Part shown: piece by piece, positions 10,101 through 17,885 of the stretch
How positions within the stretch are numbered: position 1 is the first letter of the stretch
Layout: every line of letters starts with the position of its first letter
NCBI RefSeq assembly: GCF_025340265.1
Contig: NZ_CP022707.1
Coordinates: 744,501 to 808,500 of the forward strand
DNA from: Novosphingobium sp. 9
GTDB lineage: Bacteria; Pseudomonadota; Alphaproteobacteria; Sphingomonadales; Sphingomonadaceae
Length of the DNA: 64,000 bases
Reading direction: 5' to 3'
Notes under the pieces: generated by a model
Database searches by the model: none
Seen by the model: only the letters and a program-made list of their open reading frames with translations
What the model was told of the DNA's origin: nothing
Position numbers and translations under genes: made by a program

Positions 10101-10738
10101 CGGGCGAGCGCTGGGGGCAGGTGATGCGCACGGCGGGCGGCGCGGGCTTCTCGTACGATCACGAAGGCACCGGTGTCTATGTGCAGGGCCGCTATTACAG
10201 CTTCCGCGGCGACAACACGCCCAACAACAGCGGTTACGAGGGCAATGTGGGCGGCTACGTGCGCGCCTATCGCGATCAGCATTCGTCGCTGACGGTGGGC
10301 CTGAACGTCAATTACCAGTCCTACGACAAGAGCCAGAACTACTTCACGTTCGGCAATGGCGGCTATTTCAGCCCGCAGCGCTTCATCTCGGTCGGCTTCC
10401 CGATCAACTACAAGTACAACAACGACAAGTTCGACGTGTCCGCCTCGCTGACGCCCGGCTTCCAGAGCTACAGCCAGGACGAGAGCGCGCTGTATCCCAC
10501 TGACGTGACGGCACAGGCCGCGCTTGAGGCGCTCAAGGCCGAGGACAACGATGTGCGCGCCGACTACGACAGCCTGTCGAGCACCGGCTTCGCGCTGTCG
10601 GCGGCGGGTTCGGTCTATTACCGCGTCAGCCCGAACACCCGCATCGGCGGCGAGGCGAGCTACAACACCTTCGGCAGCTATGACGAATTCCGCAGCATGC
10701 TCGGCGTCCGCCAGAGCTTCGGGGGATCGAGCAAGTGA
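7145..10738 (+). CDS. bcsC: Cellulose synthase outer-membrane subunit BcsC
   Basis: A 1,197-residue exported protein that would carry the glucan across periplasm and outer membrane. The N-terminus is a signal peptide with likely cleavage after AFA near residue 37. An Ala/Pro-rich segment (about 80-140) follows, then many tetratricopeptide-type helical repeats to about residue 660. A Gly/Ala/Gln-rich low-complexity stretch spans about 660-810, and a C-terminal beta-barrel domain makes up the rest, ending in an aromatic strand (GVRQSFGGSSK). The length fits the family (E. coli 1,157). The ATG at 7145 overlaps the bcsAB stop. A longer frame from 6962 is only read-through of the bcsB region. The gene couples to bcsD through GTGA. 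Confidence 0.88.
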   Translation: MNDCPAPRNRRRARLGLTLLLAGAACSVVPMAPAFAADPAVAALLKQVQYWRSKGREDLAQQALRRARALAPNDPAVKGATNAPAPKPVPAPKPQPAPRAQPVARPAVVRESTPMPAPRQAPAPVRPAPAAPAPVTAANRAGTARVAGFDALDDNDLAKAGAQFQRALDVNAHDGDALGGLGLVRLRQSRFAEAADLLEQASRYGKAAQWSQGLASARFFAGLDDARSLQKQGRLSDAQADAEALVRSGYPQPAPALELLADLYDAQGRHADAADLYAQAANGDKGGAQDENRLQLRAIRSRALAAAANGDDMTAQREFQTGLVADPNDPWIRYEFARYMISRGRVPEAESLLRSLESTGRADSLYAAALIDNELGRVTAADQLIDRIPETQQTPQMRAFALGVKTDAAIVRAQYMAKSGQKAQGIAALQQIGSIPNLPAGKKAAVATALIDLGDTQDALQLAQSTMAGNITEVGDYEGLIGVFTRAGRDDLAQQALQRASQMVGTSPDGQKAYARMNAQLMIGQADRERLSGQYAQAFDTLQSAWNAAPDNVEILAGLARLYQGGNMPGRAAQTWQLYLQKKPGDRDALLGLAETAQAAGDKQLSQQAEDQVLRGFAQDYQVYLTLARVEQARGNQGSAVHMLKEARELYARSAGLGGLSGNNPFATMQGNAGNPFASQQVAMAPAPVNPFALGNGARVPSNGGYAPVQGGYAQGSYGQSGATGYAAPVAYNANAGGNFGGGFGGGSQVPAASAASSGAFGAPSYPTQAPQSFGGGMQAAPMQGNAMQGTAAFTGAEQTAPVGAGYSADPVMAQIQSQIAQLSSDNAPQAEVTTDYRQRAGETGLSKLSAIKGSAKLSTGVLKGRAYVRADATVIDAGRPTGSALARFGYNATAEAEGIVAAEPSALTNAQTQNDSGVAFAAGYESDAAKAEIGTTPIGMGQTKLTFHAEANPKVSQDVRLSAMVERQPVTDSIVSYAGTLDPVTGERWGQVMRTAGGAGFSYDHEGTGVYVQGRYYSFRGDNTPNNSGYEGNVGGYVRAYRDQHSSLTVGLNVNYQSYDKSQNYFTFGNGGYFSPQRFISVGFPINYKYNNDKFDVSASLTPGFQSYSQDESALYPTDVTAQAALEALKAEDNDVRADYDSLSSTGFALSAAGSVYYRVSPNTRIGGEASYNTFGSYDEFRSMLGVRQSFGGSSK

Positions 10739-11199
10739 AGATGAGCGCCTTTCCCAGCCCGCCCGACGACCCGGACAGCGACAGCATGGCAGGCTTTGCC
10801 GCCTTTGCGCTCGCCACGGTGAACGAGGCGTTCAATGCGGTTCCCGAAGCACAGGCGCGTGGTTTCTTCCGCAGCGTGGGCAAGCGGCTGGCGGGCATGG
10901 AACAGCTCGATGGCGTCAACGACGTCTCGGGGCTCAGCGTGCGGGTGAATGCGCTGTGGCAGCGGCTGGGCTGGGGCGAGGCCGACTTCGCGGTCGGGCG
11001 CGAGGCGATCATCGTGCGCCATCGCGATGCGCCGCTGGTCGCCGATGATCCCGAAGACGATCCCAACTGGCGCATTGCGCTCGGCGCGGTGCTGGAAGGC
11101 GCGTACGATGCGTGGTTCCGGATGCTGGGTTCCGGCCCGGTGCTGAAGACCGAAAGCCACTGGACCGCCTCCACCCTCGAATTGCGACACGGCCGCTGA
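10735..11199 (+). CDS. bcsD: Cellulose synthase subunit BcsD
   Basis: A 154-residue soluble protein. It shares with Komagataeibacter AcsD the pattern NALWxRLGWG, a basic/acidic stretch (IVRHRDAPLV) and LEGxYxxW (VLEGAYDAW). AcsD forms periplasmic or cytoskeleton-associated octameric rings that guide nascent glucan chains and improve crystallinity. Only a subset of cellulose producers, with class I bcs operons, carry it. The GTG at 10735 overlaps the bcsC stop (GTGA). ATG at 10741 is an alternative start. Its presence with a fused BcsAB suggests a Komagataeibacter-style, crystalline-cellulose type of machine. Confidence 0.8.
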   Translation: MKMSAFPSPPDDPDSDSMAGFAAFALATVNEAFNAVPEAQARGFFRSVGKRLAGMEQLDGVNDVSGLSVRVNALWQRLGWGEADFAVGREAIIVRHRDAPLVADDPEDDPNWRIALGAVLEGAYDAWFRMLGSGPVLKTESHWTASTLELRHGR

Positions 11200-11200
11200 C

Positions 11201-12232
11201 ATGATGAACCTCAATCGTCGCACTTTCTCGATCGGCATGCTGCTGGCGATGACCGCCGCCTGCAACACCGGCACCCAGAGCCATGCCGAGGGGCGCCCGT
11301 TCACCGGCTCGCTCGCAGGCAACTGGTGGCCGCTCTATCGCCAGCGCTTTCTCGCACCCGAAGGCCGCATCGTCGACAACGGCAACGGCGGGATCAGCCA
11401 TAGCGAAGGGCAGGGCTACGGCATGGTCCTCGCCGCGCTGGCGGGAGACCGCGCCTCGTTCGCCAAGATGGCGGACTGGGCGGACCGCACGCTGCTGCGC
11501 AAGGACATGGCGCTCTATTCCTGGCGCTACGATCCGAAGCTCGCGAACCCGGTCAGCGATCCCAACAACGCGACCGACGGCGACGTGCTGATCGCCTGGG
11601 CGCTGTCCATCGCGGCGGCGCGCTGGGGCAATTCGGCGTGGCGCCAGCGCTCCGCCGCCGTGCGCGCCGACATCCGCGCCAAGTGCGTGGCAACGCGCTA
11701 TGGCCGCGAGATCCTCGTCCCCGGTATCGCCGGTTTCGTCGAGACGAACGGCATCACCATCAATCCCAGCTATTTCATCTGGAGCGCGATGGAAGCCTTC
11801 GCGAAACTGGATGGCGAGGCGGCATGGCGCGGCATCATCAACGATGCCGATGCGCTGCTGCGCCTGTCGCGCTTCGGCGCTCACGGTGTGCCGACCGACT
11901 GGGTGCTGGTCACGGGCCGCGATCAGGTCGCGCCCGCGCCGGACAAGCCGCCGCGCTTCGGCTTCGATGCGATCCGCGTTCCGCTTTATGCGACGATGGC
12001 GGGGCGCACGGGCCTCACCGACAATATCGCCGCCTACTGGCGCGGCTGTCTGGCGCAGGGGCGCCCGATCCCCGCGTGGGTGGACGTGATGACGGGCGAG
12101 GAAGCGAACTATGCGGTGTCTGAAGGCGGCGCGGCGATCGTCTCGCGCCTGCTGAATACGGCGGCGCCCTCGCAACTCTCGAACGACTATTTCGCGGCCT
12201 CGCTCCAGATGCTGGCGCAGGCGCGGCCCTAG
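11201..12232 (+). CDS. bcsZ: Endo-beta-1,4-glucanase BcsZ (GH8)
   Basis: A 343-residue glycoside hydrolase family 8 cellulase of the cellulose operon. It would trim or edit glucan chains in the periplasm. The catalytic acid lies in SHSEGQGYGM (Glu69), and the conserved DGD is at 126-128. The N-terminus LNRRTFSIGMLLA has a twin arginine before a hydrophobic run, so a Tat-type signal is possible although a Sec signal is usual. The cysteine at 21 does not sit in a good lipobox. It follows bcsD by one base and ends the operon. It converges with the minus-strand gene at 12245, with only 12 bases between and no clear terminator. Confidence 0.88.
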   Translation: MMNLNRRTFSIGMLLAMTAACNTGTQSHAEGRPFTGSLAGNWWPLYRQRFLAPEGRIVDNGNGGISHSEGQGYGMVLAALAGDRASFAKMADWADRTLLRKDMALYSWRYDPKLANPVSDPNNATDGDVLIAWALSIAAARWGNSAWRQRSAAVRADIRAKCVATRYGREILVPGIAGFVETNGITINPSYFIWSAMEAFAKLDGEAAWRGIINDADALLRLSRFGAHGVPTDWVLVTGRDQVAPAPDKPPRFGFDAIRVPLYATMAGRTGLTDNIAAYWRGCLAQGRPIPAWVDVMTGEEANYAVSEGGAAIVSRLLNTAAPSQLSNDYFAASLQMLAQARP

Positions 12233-12244
12233 GGTCAGGACCCA

Positions 12245-12874
12245 TTACCCCCGATGACGCGGCAGGGCGAATCCCCAGCGGATCGCCCCGCCGCGCAGCA
12301 GGAAGCCCGCTGCTGTCGCGGTGAGCGAAGCGGCGGTGTTCGACAGGCCAAGCCCCGTCAGCCCGACATAGGTTCCGGCGGCCAGCACGGCGGCGGTGAT
12401 ATACAGCTCGTTGCGCAGCAGGATCGAGGGCGCGCCTGCCACCACGTCGCGGATCACGCCGCCCATGCAGGCGGTGACGACGCCCATCACGGCGGCGGGC
12501 AGCGGCGGGATGCCATAGCTCATCGCCTTGCCCGCGCCGAACACCGCATAGGCCGAAAGCCCCGCCGCATCGAACCAGTCCAGCGCCCGTTCCGGCCAGA
12601 AGCGCGGCGGCACCAGCCAGACGACGACAGCAACGCCGAGGCAGATCGCCAGCGGTGCTGGCGCGCGCATCCAGAACACCGGGGCGCCGATCAGCAGGTC
12701 GCGCATGGTGCCGCCGCCGGTCGCGGTGACGATGGCGAAGAAGGCCGCCGCGATCAGGTCCAGCCGTTGCCGCGCGGCCCGGATCGCGCCCGAAACGGCG
12801 AAGACCGAAAGCCCTGCGATGTCCAGCCAGCGCAGGATCGGCTGGAGCGTCGTCAGCGTGAGATGTTCGTGCAT
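12245..12874 (-). CDS. Trimeric intracellular cation channel (TRIC/UPF0126) family membrane protein
   Basis: A 209-residue integral membrane protein with about seven hydrophobic segments in an internal two-fold repeat. GGGTMRDLL and GGVIRDVV are the two equivalent glycine-rich motifs of the UPF0126/YicG family. Bacterial members are structurally related to animal TRIC channels and conduct monovalent cations, and some act in glycine uptake. It lies 80 bases downstream of cydC on the same strand and could be co-transcribed, but nothing links it functionally to cytochrome bd. Confidence 0.85.
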   Translation of the reverse strand: MHEHLTLTTLQPILRWLDIAGLSVFAVSGAIRAARQRLDLIAAAFFAIVTATGGGTMRDLLIGAPVFWMRAPAPLAICLGVAVVVWLVPPRFWPERALDWFDAAGLSAYAVFGAGKAMSYGIPPLPAAVMGVVTACMGGVIRDVVAGAPSILLRNELYITAAVLAAGTYVGLTGLGLSNTAASLTATAAGFLLRGGAIRWGFALPRHRG

Positions 12875-12954
12875 CGCGCTAATCCCCTGACCTGCCGCGC
12901 CTTGTCGAACCTATGCGGCGAAATCCGGGGGGCGGTCAATCATCCGGGTGCCGG

Positions 12955-14562
12955 TCAATCCGCAGACAGGCTCTCGATGGCAACGCTCTCGCGGCACAGC
13001 GCCAGCGGTGCGGTGCGGTGCGAAACCAGCAGCAGGCCGGTGCCGGTGGCGTCGAGCCAGGCCTCCAGCGCCGTCACCAGTGCACCTTCCGTCGTCGCGT
13101 CCAGCCCTTCGGTGGGCTCGTCGAGCAGCAGCCACGCGCGTCCCGCCAGCAGCGCGCGGGCGAGCGACAGGCGCTTGCGCTCGCCGCCCGAAAGCGTTCC
13201 GCCGCTTTCGCCGAGCAGGGTGTCGAGCCCGGCGGGCATGCGCTCCACCCGCTGGCGAAGCTGCGCGATGTCCAGCGCCTGCCACATCTGCGCGTCGGTC
13301 AGGCCGGGGCGGGCGATGCGCAGGTTGTCGGCAATCGTGCCGACGAGCATCGCAGCGTCCTGCGGCGAGAGCGCGAACTGCGCGCGCAGGCCATCGGCGG
13401 TGTGCCGATCCAGCGCCATGCCGTCCAGCGCCAGTGCGACATGGGCGGGATGGAGCCCGGCGAAAGCATCGAGCACGCGGGTCTTGCCCGATCCCGAGGC
13501 GCCGGTCAGCGTCACGCGGCTGCCGGGCGCGAAAGTGTGCGTGCCCAGCGTGATCGCGGCGGCAGTGGCAGGTTCGGGCGTTGGTTCGGGCGTGCCCTCC
13601 AGCGCGTGGAGCATGCTCAGCCGCTCGATCCCGGCGTGCAGCGAGGCGCGGCGCAGCAGGCTGCGCGAAAAGCCGCCCATCGCTTCGATGGCGGAGGCGG
13701 TCGCCAGCATCGCCAGCGCGACCATTGGGGCATGCGCGTGGCCAGAGGGTGCGAGCAGCAACACGCCTGCCACCGCGAGCGCGCCGTAGACCGACAGCAG
13801 CGCGCCTTGCAGCGCTTCGGCGCGGACCAGACGGGCGCGGGCGGCGTTCAGGCGCGTGATCAGCGGGGCGAGTTCGGCCTCGGCCTGCGGGGCCAGACCA
13901 TAGGCGGCGATCTCGGCACGGGCAGCGGCCAGTTCGATCCAGCCGCTGCGAAGGTCTCCCAATGCCTCTGCCAGATCGTGTGCCGGGGCAGTGGTCAGGC
14001 GATTGGAAACCTTGGTGAAAATCACCGGCAGCGCGGCCATCACGGCGATCAGCCAAAGCGCGGGAAGAACACCGCAGAACGCGACCAGAAGCACGCTGAC
14101 GAGCGCCGAGGCGATGGCGGCGTGCCTGGCGGGCTGGCGGATCACCAGATCCTCCAGCGCCTGCACATCGTCTATCAGGCGGCCTGCCGCTTCGCCGGGC
14201 GAGGTGTCGGGCGCGCGGCGGCTGTCCTGTGCGGAGAGCTTGTCGAACAGCCCGCCGCGAAACTCGGCCATGCCTTCCAGCGCAACCTTGTGGCCGACGA
14301 TCCGCTCGCCATAGCGCGCCAGCGTGCGCACGATCGCCATCAGGCGGATCAGCGCGCTGGGGATCAGGTAGTTGAAGGCGCTGGCGGTGGCGAAGCCGCC
14401 TGCCCCGGCGATGGCCGCGCCGGTCAGGAACCAGCCCGAGACGCCGAGCAGGCCAATGGCGGCAATGGCGGCCGCCACCGCGCACAGGCTCGCCCACATC
14501 AGGCGCGCGCGGCCCAGCCCGGCGATGTCGAGGATACCTGTCTTCCCGTTGTCGGCTTTCAC
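12955..14562 (-). CDS. cydC: Heterodimeric ABC exporter subunit CydC
   Basis: A 535-residue half-transporter with an N-terminal membrane domain of six expected helices and a C-terminal nucleotide-binding domain. The ATPase has Walker A GASGSGKT, signature LSGGERKR and Walker B WLLLDEP. With CydD it exports cysteine and glutathione to the periplasm and is needed to assemble cytochrome bd. The start is GTG at 14562, overlapping the cydD stop in GTGA. A divergent cydAB is next door, which makes the assignment firm. Confidence 0.88.
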   Translation of the reverse strand: MKADNGKTGILDIAGLGRARLMWASLCAVAAAIAAIGLLGVSGWFLTGAAIAGAGGFATASAFNYLIPSALIRLMAIVRTLARYGERIVGHKVALEGMAEFRGGLFDKLSAQDSRRAPDTSPGEAAGRLIDDVQALEDLVIRQPARHAAIASALVSVLLVAFCGVLPALWLIAVMAALPVIFTKVSNRLTTAPAHDLAEALGDLRSGWIELAAARAEIAAYGLAPQAEAELAPLITRLNAARARLVRAEALQGALLSVYGALAVAGVLLLAPSGHAHAPMVALAMLATASAIEAMGGFSRSLLRRASLHAGIERLSMLHALEGTPEPTPEPATAAAITLGTHTFAPGSRVTLTGASGSGKTRVLDAFAGLHPAHVALALDGMALDRHTADGLRAQFALSPQDAAMLVGTIADNLRIARPGLTDAQMWQALDIAQLRQRVERMPAGLDTLLGESGGTLSGGERKRLSLARALLAGRAWLLLDEPTEGLDATTEGALVTALEAWLDATGTGLLLVSHRTAPLALCRESVAIESLSAD

Positions 14563-16148
14563 AGCGCGATCTCCCGGTTGGCGGCAGCGACGAGCGCGGC
14601 ATCGTGGGTGGCGACCAGCAGGCAGCGTTCCTGCGCCAGTTCAGCGAGTAGTGCGGTGATCGCGGCGGCGCTGTCGGCGTCGAGATCGGCGGTGGGCTCG
14701 TCGCAGAGCATCAGCGGGCGGGCCGAGAGGATCGCGCGGGCCAGCCCGATGCGGCGGCGCTCTCCGCCCGAGAGGCCCGATCCGGCGTGATCGAGATGCA
14801 GGTCCAGCTCGCCGCGCGCGTCGAGCAGCGGGCCGAGGCCGACGCGCTGGGCGGCAGCGAGGATGGCCGCCTCGTCAGCGTCGGGTGCCGCAAGGGCGAG
14901 ATTGCGGCGCAGCGTACCGGTCAGCAGCAGCGGGCGCTGTGCGGCCCAGGCGATCGCGCCGGGGGCAAGCGGCTGGCCCTGCGCATCCGTGACCGAGCCC
15001 TGCGCCAGCGCAAGCTGTCCGGCGATGGCGGCGAGGGTCGAGGTCTTGCCACTGCCGGTCGGTCCGGTCAGCGCGACGAAATCGTGGGGCGCCAGCGTGA
15101 AGCCCAGCGGGGCGATCGCCACGCCGGGCAGATCGAGGCGCAGGCCTTCCACCACGAGGCCCGTGAAGGTGGCCTCAGGCATCTGCACTGGCGGGGCGGG
15201 TGTCTCCTCCCACGGCGCGAGCGCGGCCTCGGCGGCCTCGCCCAGCTGCTTTTCGTGATAGGCGGCGGCAAGGCGGCGCATCGGCAGGTAGAATTCGGGC
15301 GCCATCGTCAGCACGAAGAACGCGCGCTCCAGCGTCAGGTGCTCGGGCGCCGGGAAGGGCAGCAGGCCGAGCAGCGAGAACCCGCAATAGACCGCGACGA
15401 GCGCGATCGCGAGGGCGGAGAAGAACTCCAGCACCGCGCTCGACAGGAAGGCGGCGCGCAGCACGGTGACGGTGCGCGCGGCGACTTCGCCGGTCGCCTG
15501 CCGGACCTGCTTTGACAGGCGCTGTTCGGCGCCGAAGTGGCGGATCAGCGGCAGGTGCGTCACCCGGTCCACGAACAGGCCCGACAGCGCGGCGAGCGCG
15601 GCCAGCTGGCGGTCCGAGGCGCGGCGCGCGGCGGTGCCCGCCAGGATCATGCCGACCACGAAGAACACCAGCGTTCCCAGCATGATCGCGCTGGCGACCC
15701 AGCTGGCAGGCGCGACCAGCAGCGCCACCACCAGCGGGCCGATCCCGGCGGCCATGCGCACCGGCTGGAAACGCAGGTCGCGGTTCTCGATGGCGCCGAC
15801 ATGGTCGATGGCGAGCGTGGCACTGGTGCCGCTGGCGAGCGGGGCGGGCAGAACGCCGCCCAGCAGGCGCGGCCAGAGCGAGGCGCGCAAGGTGCCCGCC
15901 GCCGCCTGCGCGTCGATCACCGCCACCCGGTCCACCGCATAGGTGCCCAGCGCGCGCAGCAGCGCGCCGCCCACGATCATCGCCGCCGGGCCGAGCAGCT
16001 CGAAAGCGTCCGCCCGCGAGGGGGCAAATGGCGTGTGGGCCAGCGCGTGGCGGGCGAATGTGGCGACGGCAAGGGCGATGCCGAACGAGAAAAGCGCAGC
16101 GCCGGCAAGATCCAGCAGCCAGCAGCCCAGGTATTTGATGCGTGTCAA
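14559..16148 (-). CDS. cydD: Heterodimeric ABC exporter subunit CydD
   Basis: A 529-residue ABC exporter half, partner of CydC. The C-terminal ATPase shows Walker A GPTGSGKTS, signature LSGGERRR and Walker B LMLCDEP. The N-terminal portion holds the membrane domain. The only start available at the expected place is a TTG at 16148, giving MTRIKYLGCW before the first helix, with no good Shine-Dalgarno sequence. It falls inside the FNR/FixK-like palindrome at 16133-16150. The start is therefore less certain than the gene itself. Confidence 0.85.
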   Translation of the reverse strand: MTRIKYLGCWLLDLAGAALFSFGIALAVATFARHALAHTPFAPSRADAFELLGPAAMIVGGALLRALGTYAVDRVAVIDAQAAAGTLRASLWPRLLGGVLPAPLASGTSATLAIDHVGAIENRDLRFQPVRMAAGIGPLVVALLVAPASWVASAIMLGTLVFFVVGMILAGTAARRASDRQLAALAALSGLFVDRVTHLPLIRHFGAEQRLSKQVRQATGEVAARTVTVLRAAFLSSAVLEFFSALAIALVAVYCGFSLLGLLPFPAPEHLTLERAFFVLTMAPEFYLPMRRLAAAYHEKQLGEAAEAALAPWEETPAPPVQMPEATFTGLVVEGLRLDLPGVAIAPLGFTLAPHDFVALTGPTGSGKTSTLAAIAGQLALAQGSVTDAQGQPLAPGAIAWAAQRPLLLTGTLRRNLALAAPDADEAAILAAAQRVGLGPLLDARGELDLHLDHAGSGLSGGERRRIGLARAILSARPLMLCDEPTADLDADSAAAITALLAELAQERCLLVATHDAALVAAANREIAL

Positions 16149-16174
16149 ATCGCGATGCCGAGCAGGAGTATATG
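16133..16174 (+). promoter_or_regulatory. FNR/FixK-type site and predicted cydA promoter
   Basis: A perfect dyad ATTTGA-N6-TCAAAT lies at 16133-16150 and contains TTGA-N6-TCAA, the FNR/FixK consensus. A -10-like TATATG sits at 16169-16174. If the site is centred at -41.5, transcription would start near 16183 with the -10 exactly there, as in class II activation of cydAB under low oxygen. On the other strand the site overlaps the cydD start. The palindrome is seen directly. The promoter geometry is inference. Confidence 0.65.
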
Positions 16175-16276
16175 GCCAGCCGCAAGGGCCGGGACTCGGC
16201 GCGACCCTTACGTTTTCAACCTTGCCGGCGCAACCTTTGAGGGCGCGCCGACCCCGACACCAGAGCAGGATCGAAC

Positions 16277-17860
16277 ATGATCGACATGGCCGTGGTGGAA
16301 CTATCCCGCCTGCAGTTCGCCTTGACGGCGCTGTACCACTTTCTTTTCGTGCCGCTGACGCTCGGCCTTTCCTTCATGCTGGTCATCATGGAGAGCGTCT
16401 ATGTGATGACCGATAGGCCCATCTGGCGGGACGTCACCCGCTTCTGGGGCAAGCTGTTCGGCATCAACTTCGTCCTCGGCGTCTCGACCGGCCTGACCAT
16501 GGAGTTCGAGTTCGGCACCAACTGGGCCTATTACTCGCACTATGTGGGCGACATCTTCGGCGCGCCGCTCGCCATCGAGGGGCTGATGGCCTTCTTCCTG
16601 GAGGCGACCTTCGTGGGCGTGATGTTCTTCGGCTGGGATCGCCTGTCGAAGCGCAAGCACCTGTTCGTGACGTTCATGGTGGCGCTGGGCACGAACCTGT
16701 CGGCGCTGTGGATTCTGGTCGCCAACGGCTGGATGCAGCACCCGACGGGCGCGAAGTTCGATCCCGCCACGATGCGCATGGAAGTGACCAACTTCGCCGA
16801 CGTGATCTTCAACCCGGTGGCGCAGGCCAAGTTCGTCCACACCGTCAGCGCCGGGTACGTCTGCGCCAGCGTGTTCGTGCTGGGCGTCTCGGCGTTCTAC
16901 CTGCTCAAGGGCCGTCATATCGAACTGGCCAAGCGCAGCTTCACCGTGGCCGCCGCGTTCGGTCTGGCCGCCTCGCTTTCGGCGGTCGTGCTGGGTGACG
17001 AGAGCGGTTACACGCTCACCGACAACCAGCAGATGAAGCTGGCCGCCATCGAAGGTGCCTGGGAAACCGCCAAGGCGCCTGCCGGGATCGCCGTGTTCGG
17101 TCTGCCCTCGGTCGCCGAGCACAAGACGAAGTACGAGATCGAAGTGCCCTATGTGCTGGGCCTGATCGCCACGCGCAGCCTGACCGGGCAGGTCAACGGC
17201 ATCCTGCCGCTGGTTGCCCGCGCCGAGGATCGCATCGAACACGGCATCGTTGCCTACGACGCGGTCGAGAAGCTGAAGGTCAACGAGACCGATCCCGTCG
17301 CGCGCGAAGCGTTCGAGCGCAACAAGGACGATCTGGGCTATGCGCTGCTGCTCAAGAAGTACGTGGCAGACCCGCGCAAGGCCGATGCGGCGACGATCCA
17401 GAAGGCGGCATGGGATACCGTTCCCAACGTGCCGGTGCTGTTCTGGCTGTTCCGCGTGATGGCTTTCATCGGCTTCTTCCTGGTCGCCTTCTTCGCCACC
17501 GCGCTGTTCTTCTCGGTCAACCGCCGGTTCGACAAGAAGGCCTTCCTGCGCGTCGCTCTTTTCGCGATGCCGCTGCCGTGGATCGCGATCGAGTTCGGCT
17601 GGGCGGTGGCCGAGCTGGGACGCCAGCCCTGGGCGGTCGACGGCGTGCTGCCGACGTTCCTGGGCGCTTCCAGCCTCACCGTGCCGCAGATCTGGGCGAC
17701 CATCGCCGGTTTCACCGCGATCTATGGCGTGATGGCCGTGATCGAGGTGCGCCTGATGCTCTCGGCGATCAGCCATGGCCCGGAACCCTACGTCGAATGG
17801 CGCGGCAAGGAAGAGGCGAGCGACGAGGCCGCCCGCTTCACCGCCGTCCCGGCCGAATAA
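16277..17860 (+). CDS. cydA: Cytochrome bd ubiquinol oxidase subunit I
   Basis: A 527-residue membrane protein that carries hemes b558, b595 and d and oxidises ubiquinol while reducing oxygen at high affinity in the inner membrane. It opens like E. coli CydA (VELSRLQFALTALYHFLFVPLT), with the axial histidine at position 21. The long insert after GDESGYTLTDNQQMKLAAIE, including the GLIATRSL region, is the Q-loop of the long (E. coli-type) form. GRQPW is also present. It is followed by cydB after 25 bases and is likely driven by the FNR-type promoter upstream. Confidence 0.93.
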   Translation: MIDMAVVELSRLQFALTALYHFLFVPLTLGLSFMLVIMESVYVMTDRPIWRDVTRFWGKLFGINFVLGVSTGLTMEFEFGTNWAYYSHYVGDIFGAPLAIEGLMAFFLEATFVGVMFFGWDRLSKRKHLFVTFMVALGTNLSALWILVANGWMQHPTGAKFDPATMRMEVTNFADVIFNPVAQAKFVHTVSAGYVCASVFVLGVSAFYLLKGRHIELAKRSFTVAAAFGLAASLSAVVLGDESGYTLTDNQQMKLAAIEGAWETAKAPAGIAVFGLPSVAEHKTKYEIEVPYVLGLIATRSLTGQVNGILPLVARAEDRIEHGIVAYDAVEKLKVNETDPVAREAFERNKDDLGYALLLKKYVADPRKADAATIQKAAWDTVPNVPVLFWLFRVMAFIGFFLVAFFATALFFSVNRRFDKKAFLRVALFAMPLPWIAIEFGWAVAELGRQPWAVDGVLPTFLGASSLTVPQIWATIAGFTAIYGVMAVIEVRLMLSAISHGPEPYVEWRGKEEASDEAARFTAVPAE

Positions 17861-17885
17861 CGCCCTCCACCGAAAGGCATTTCCC

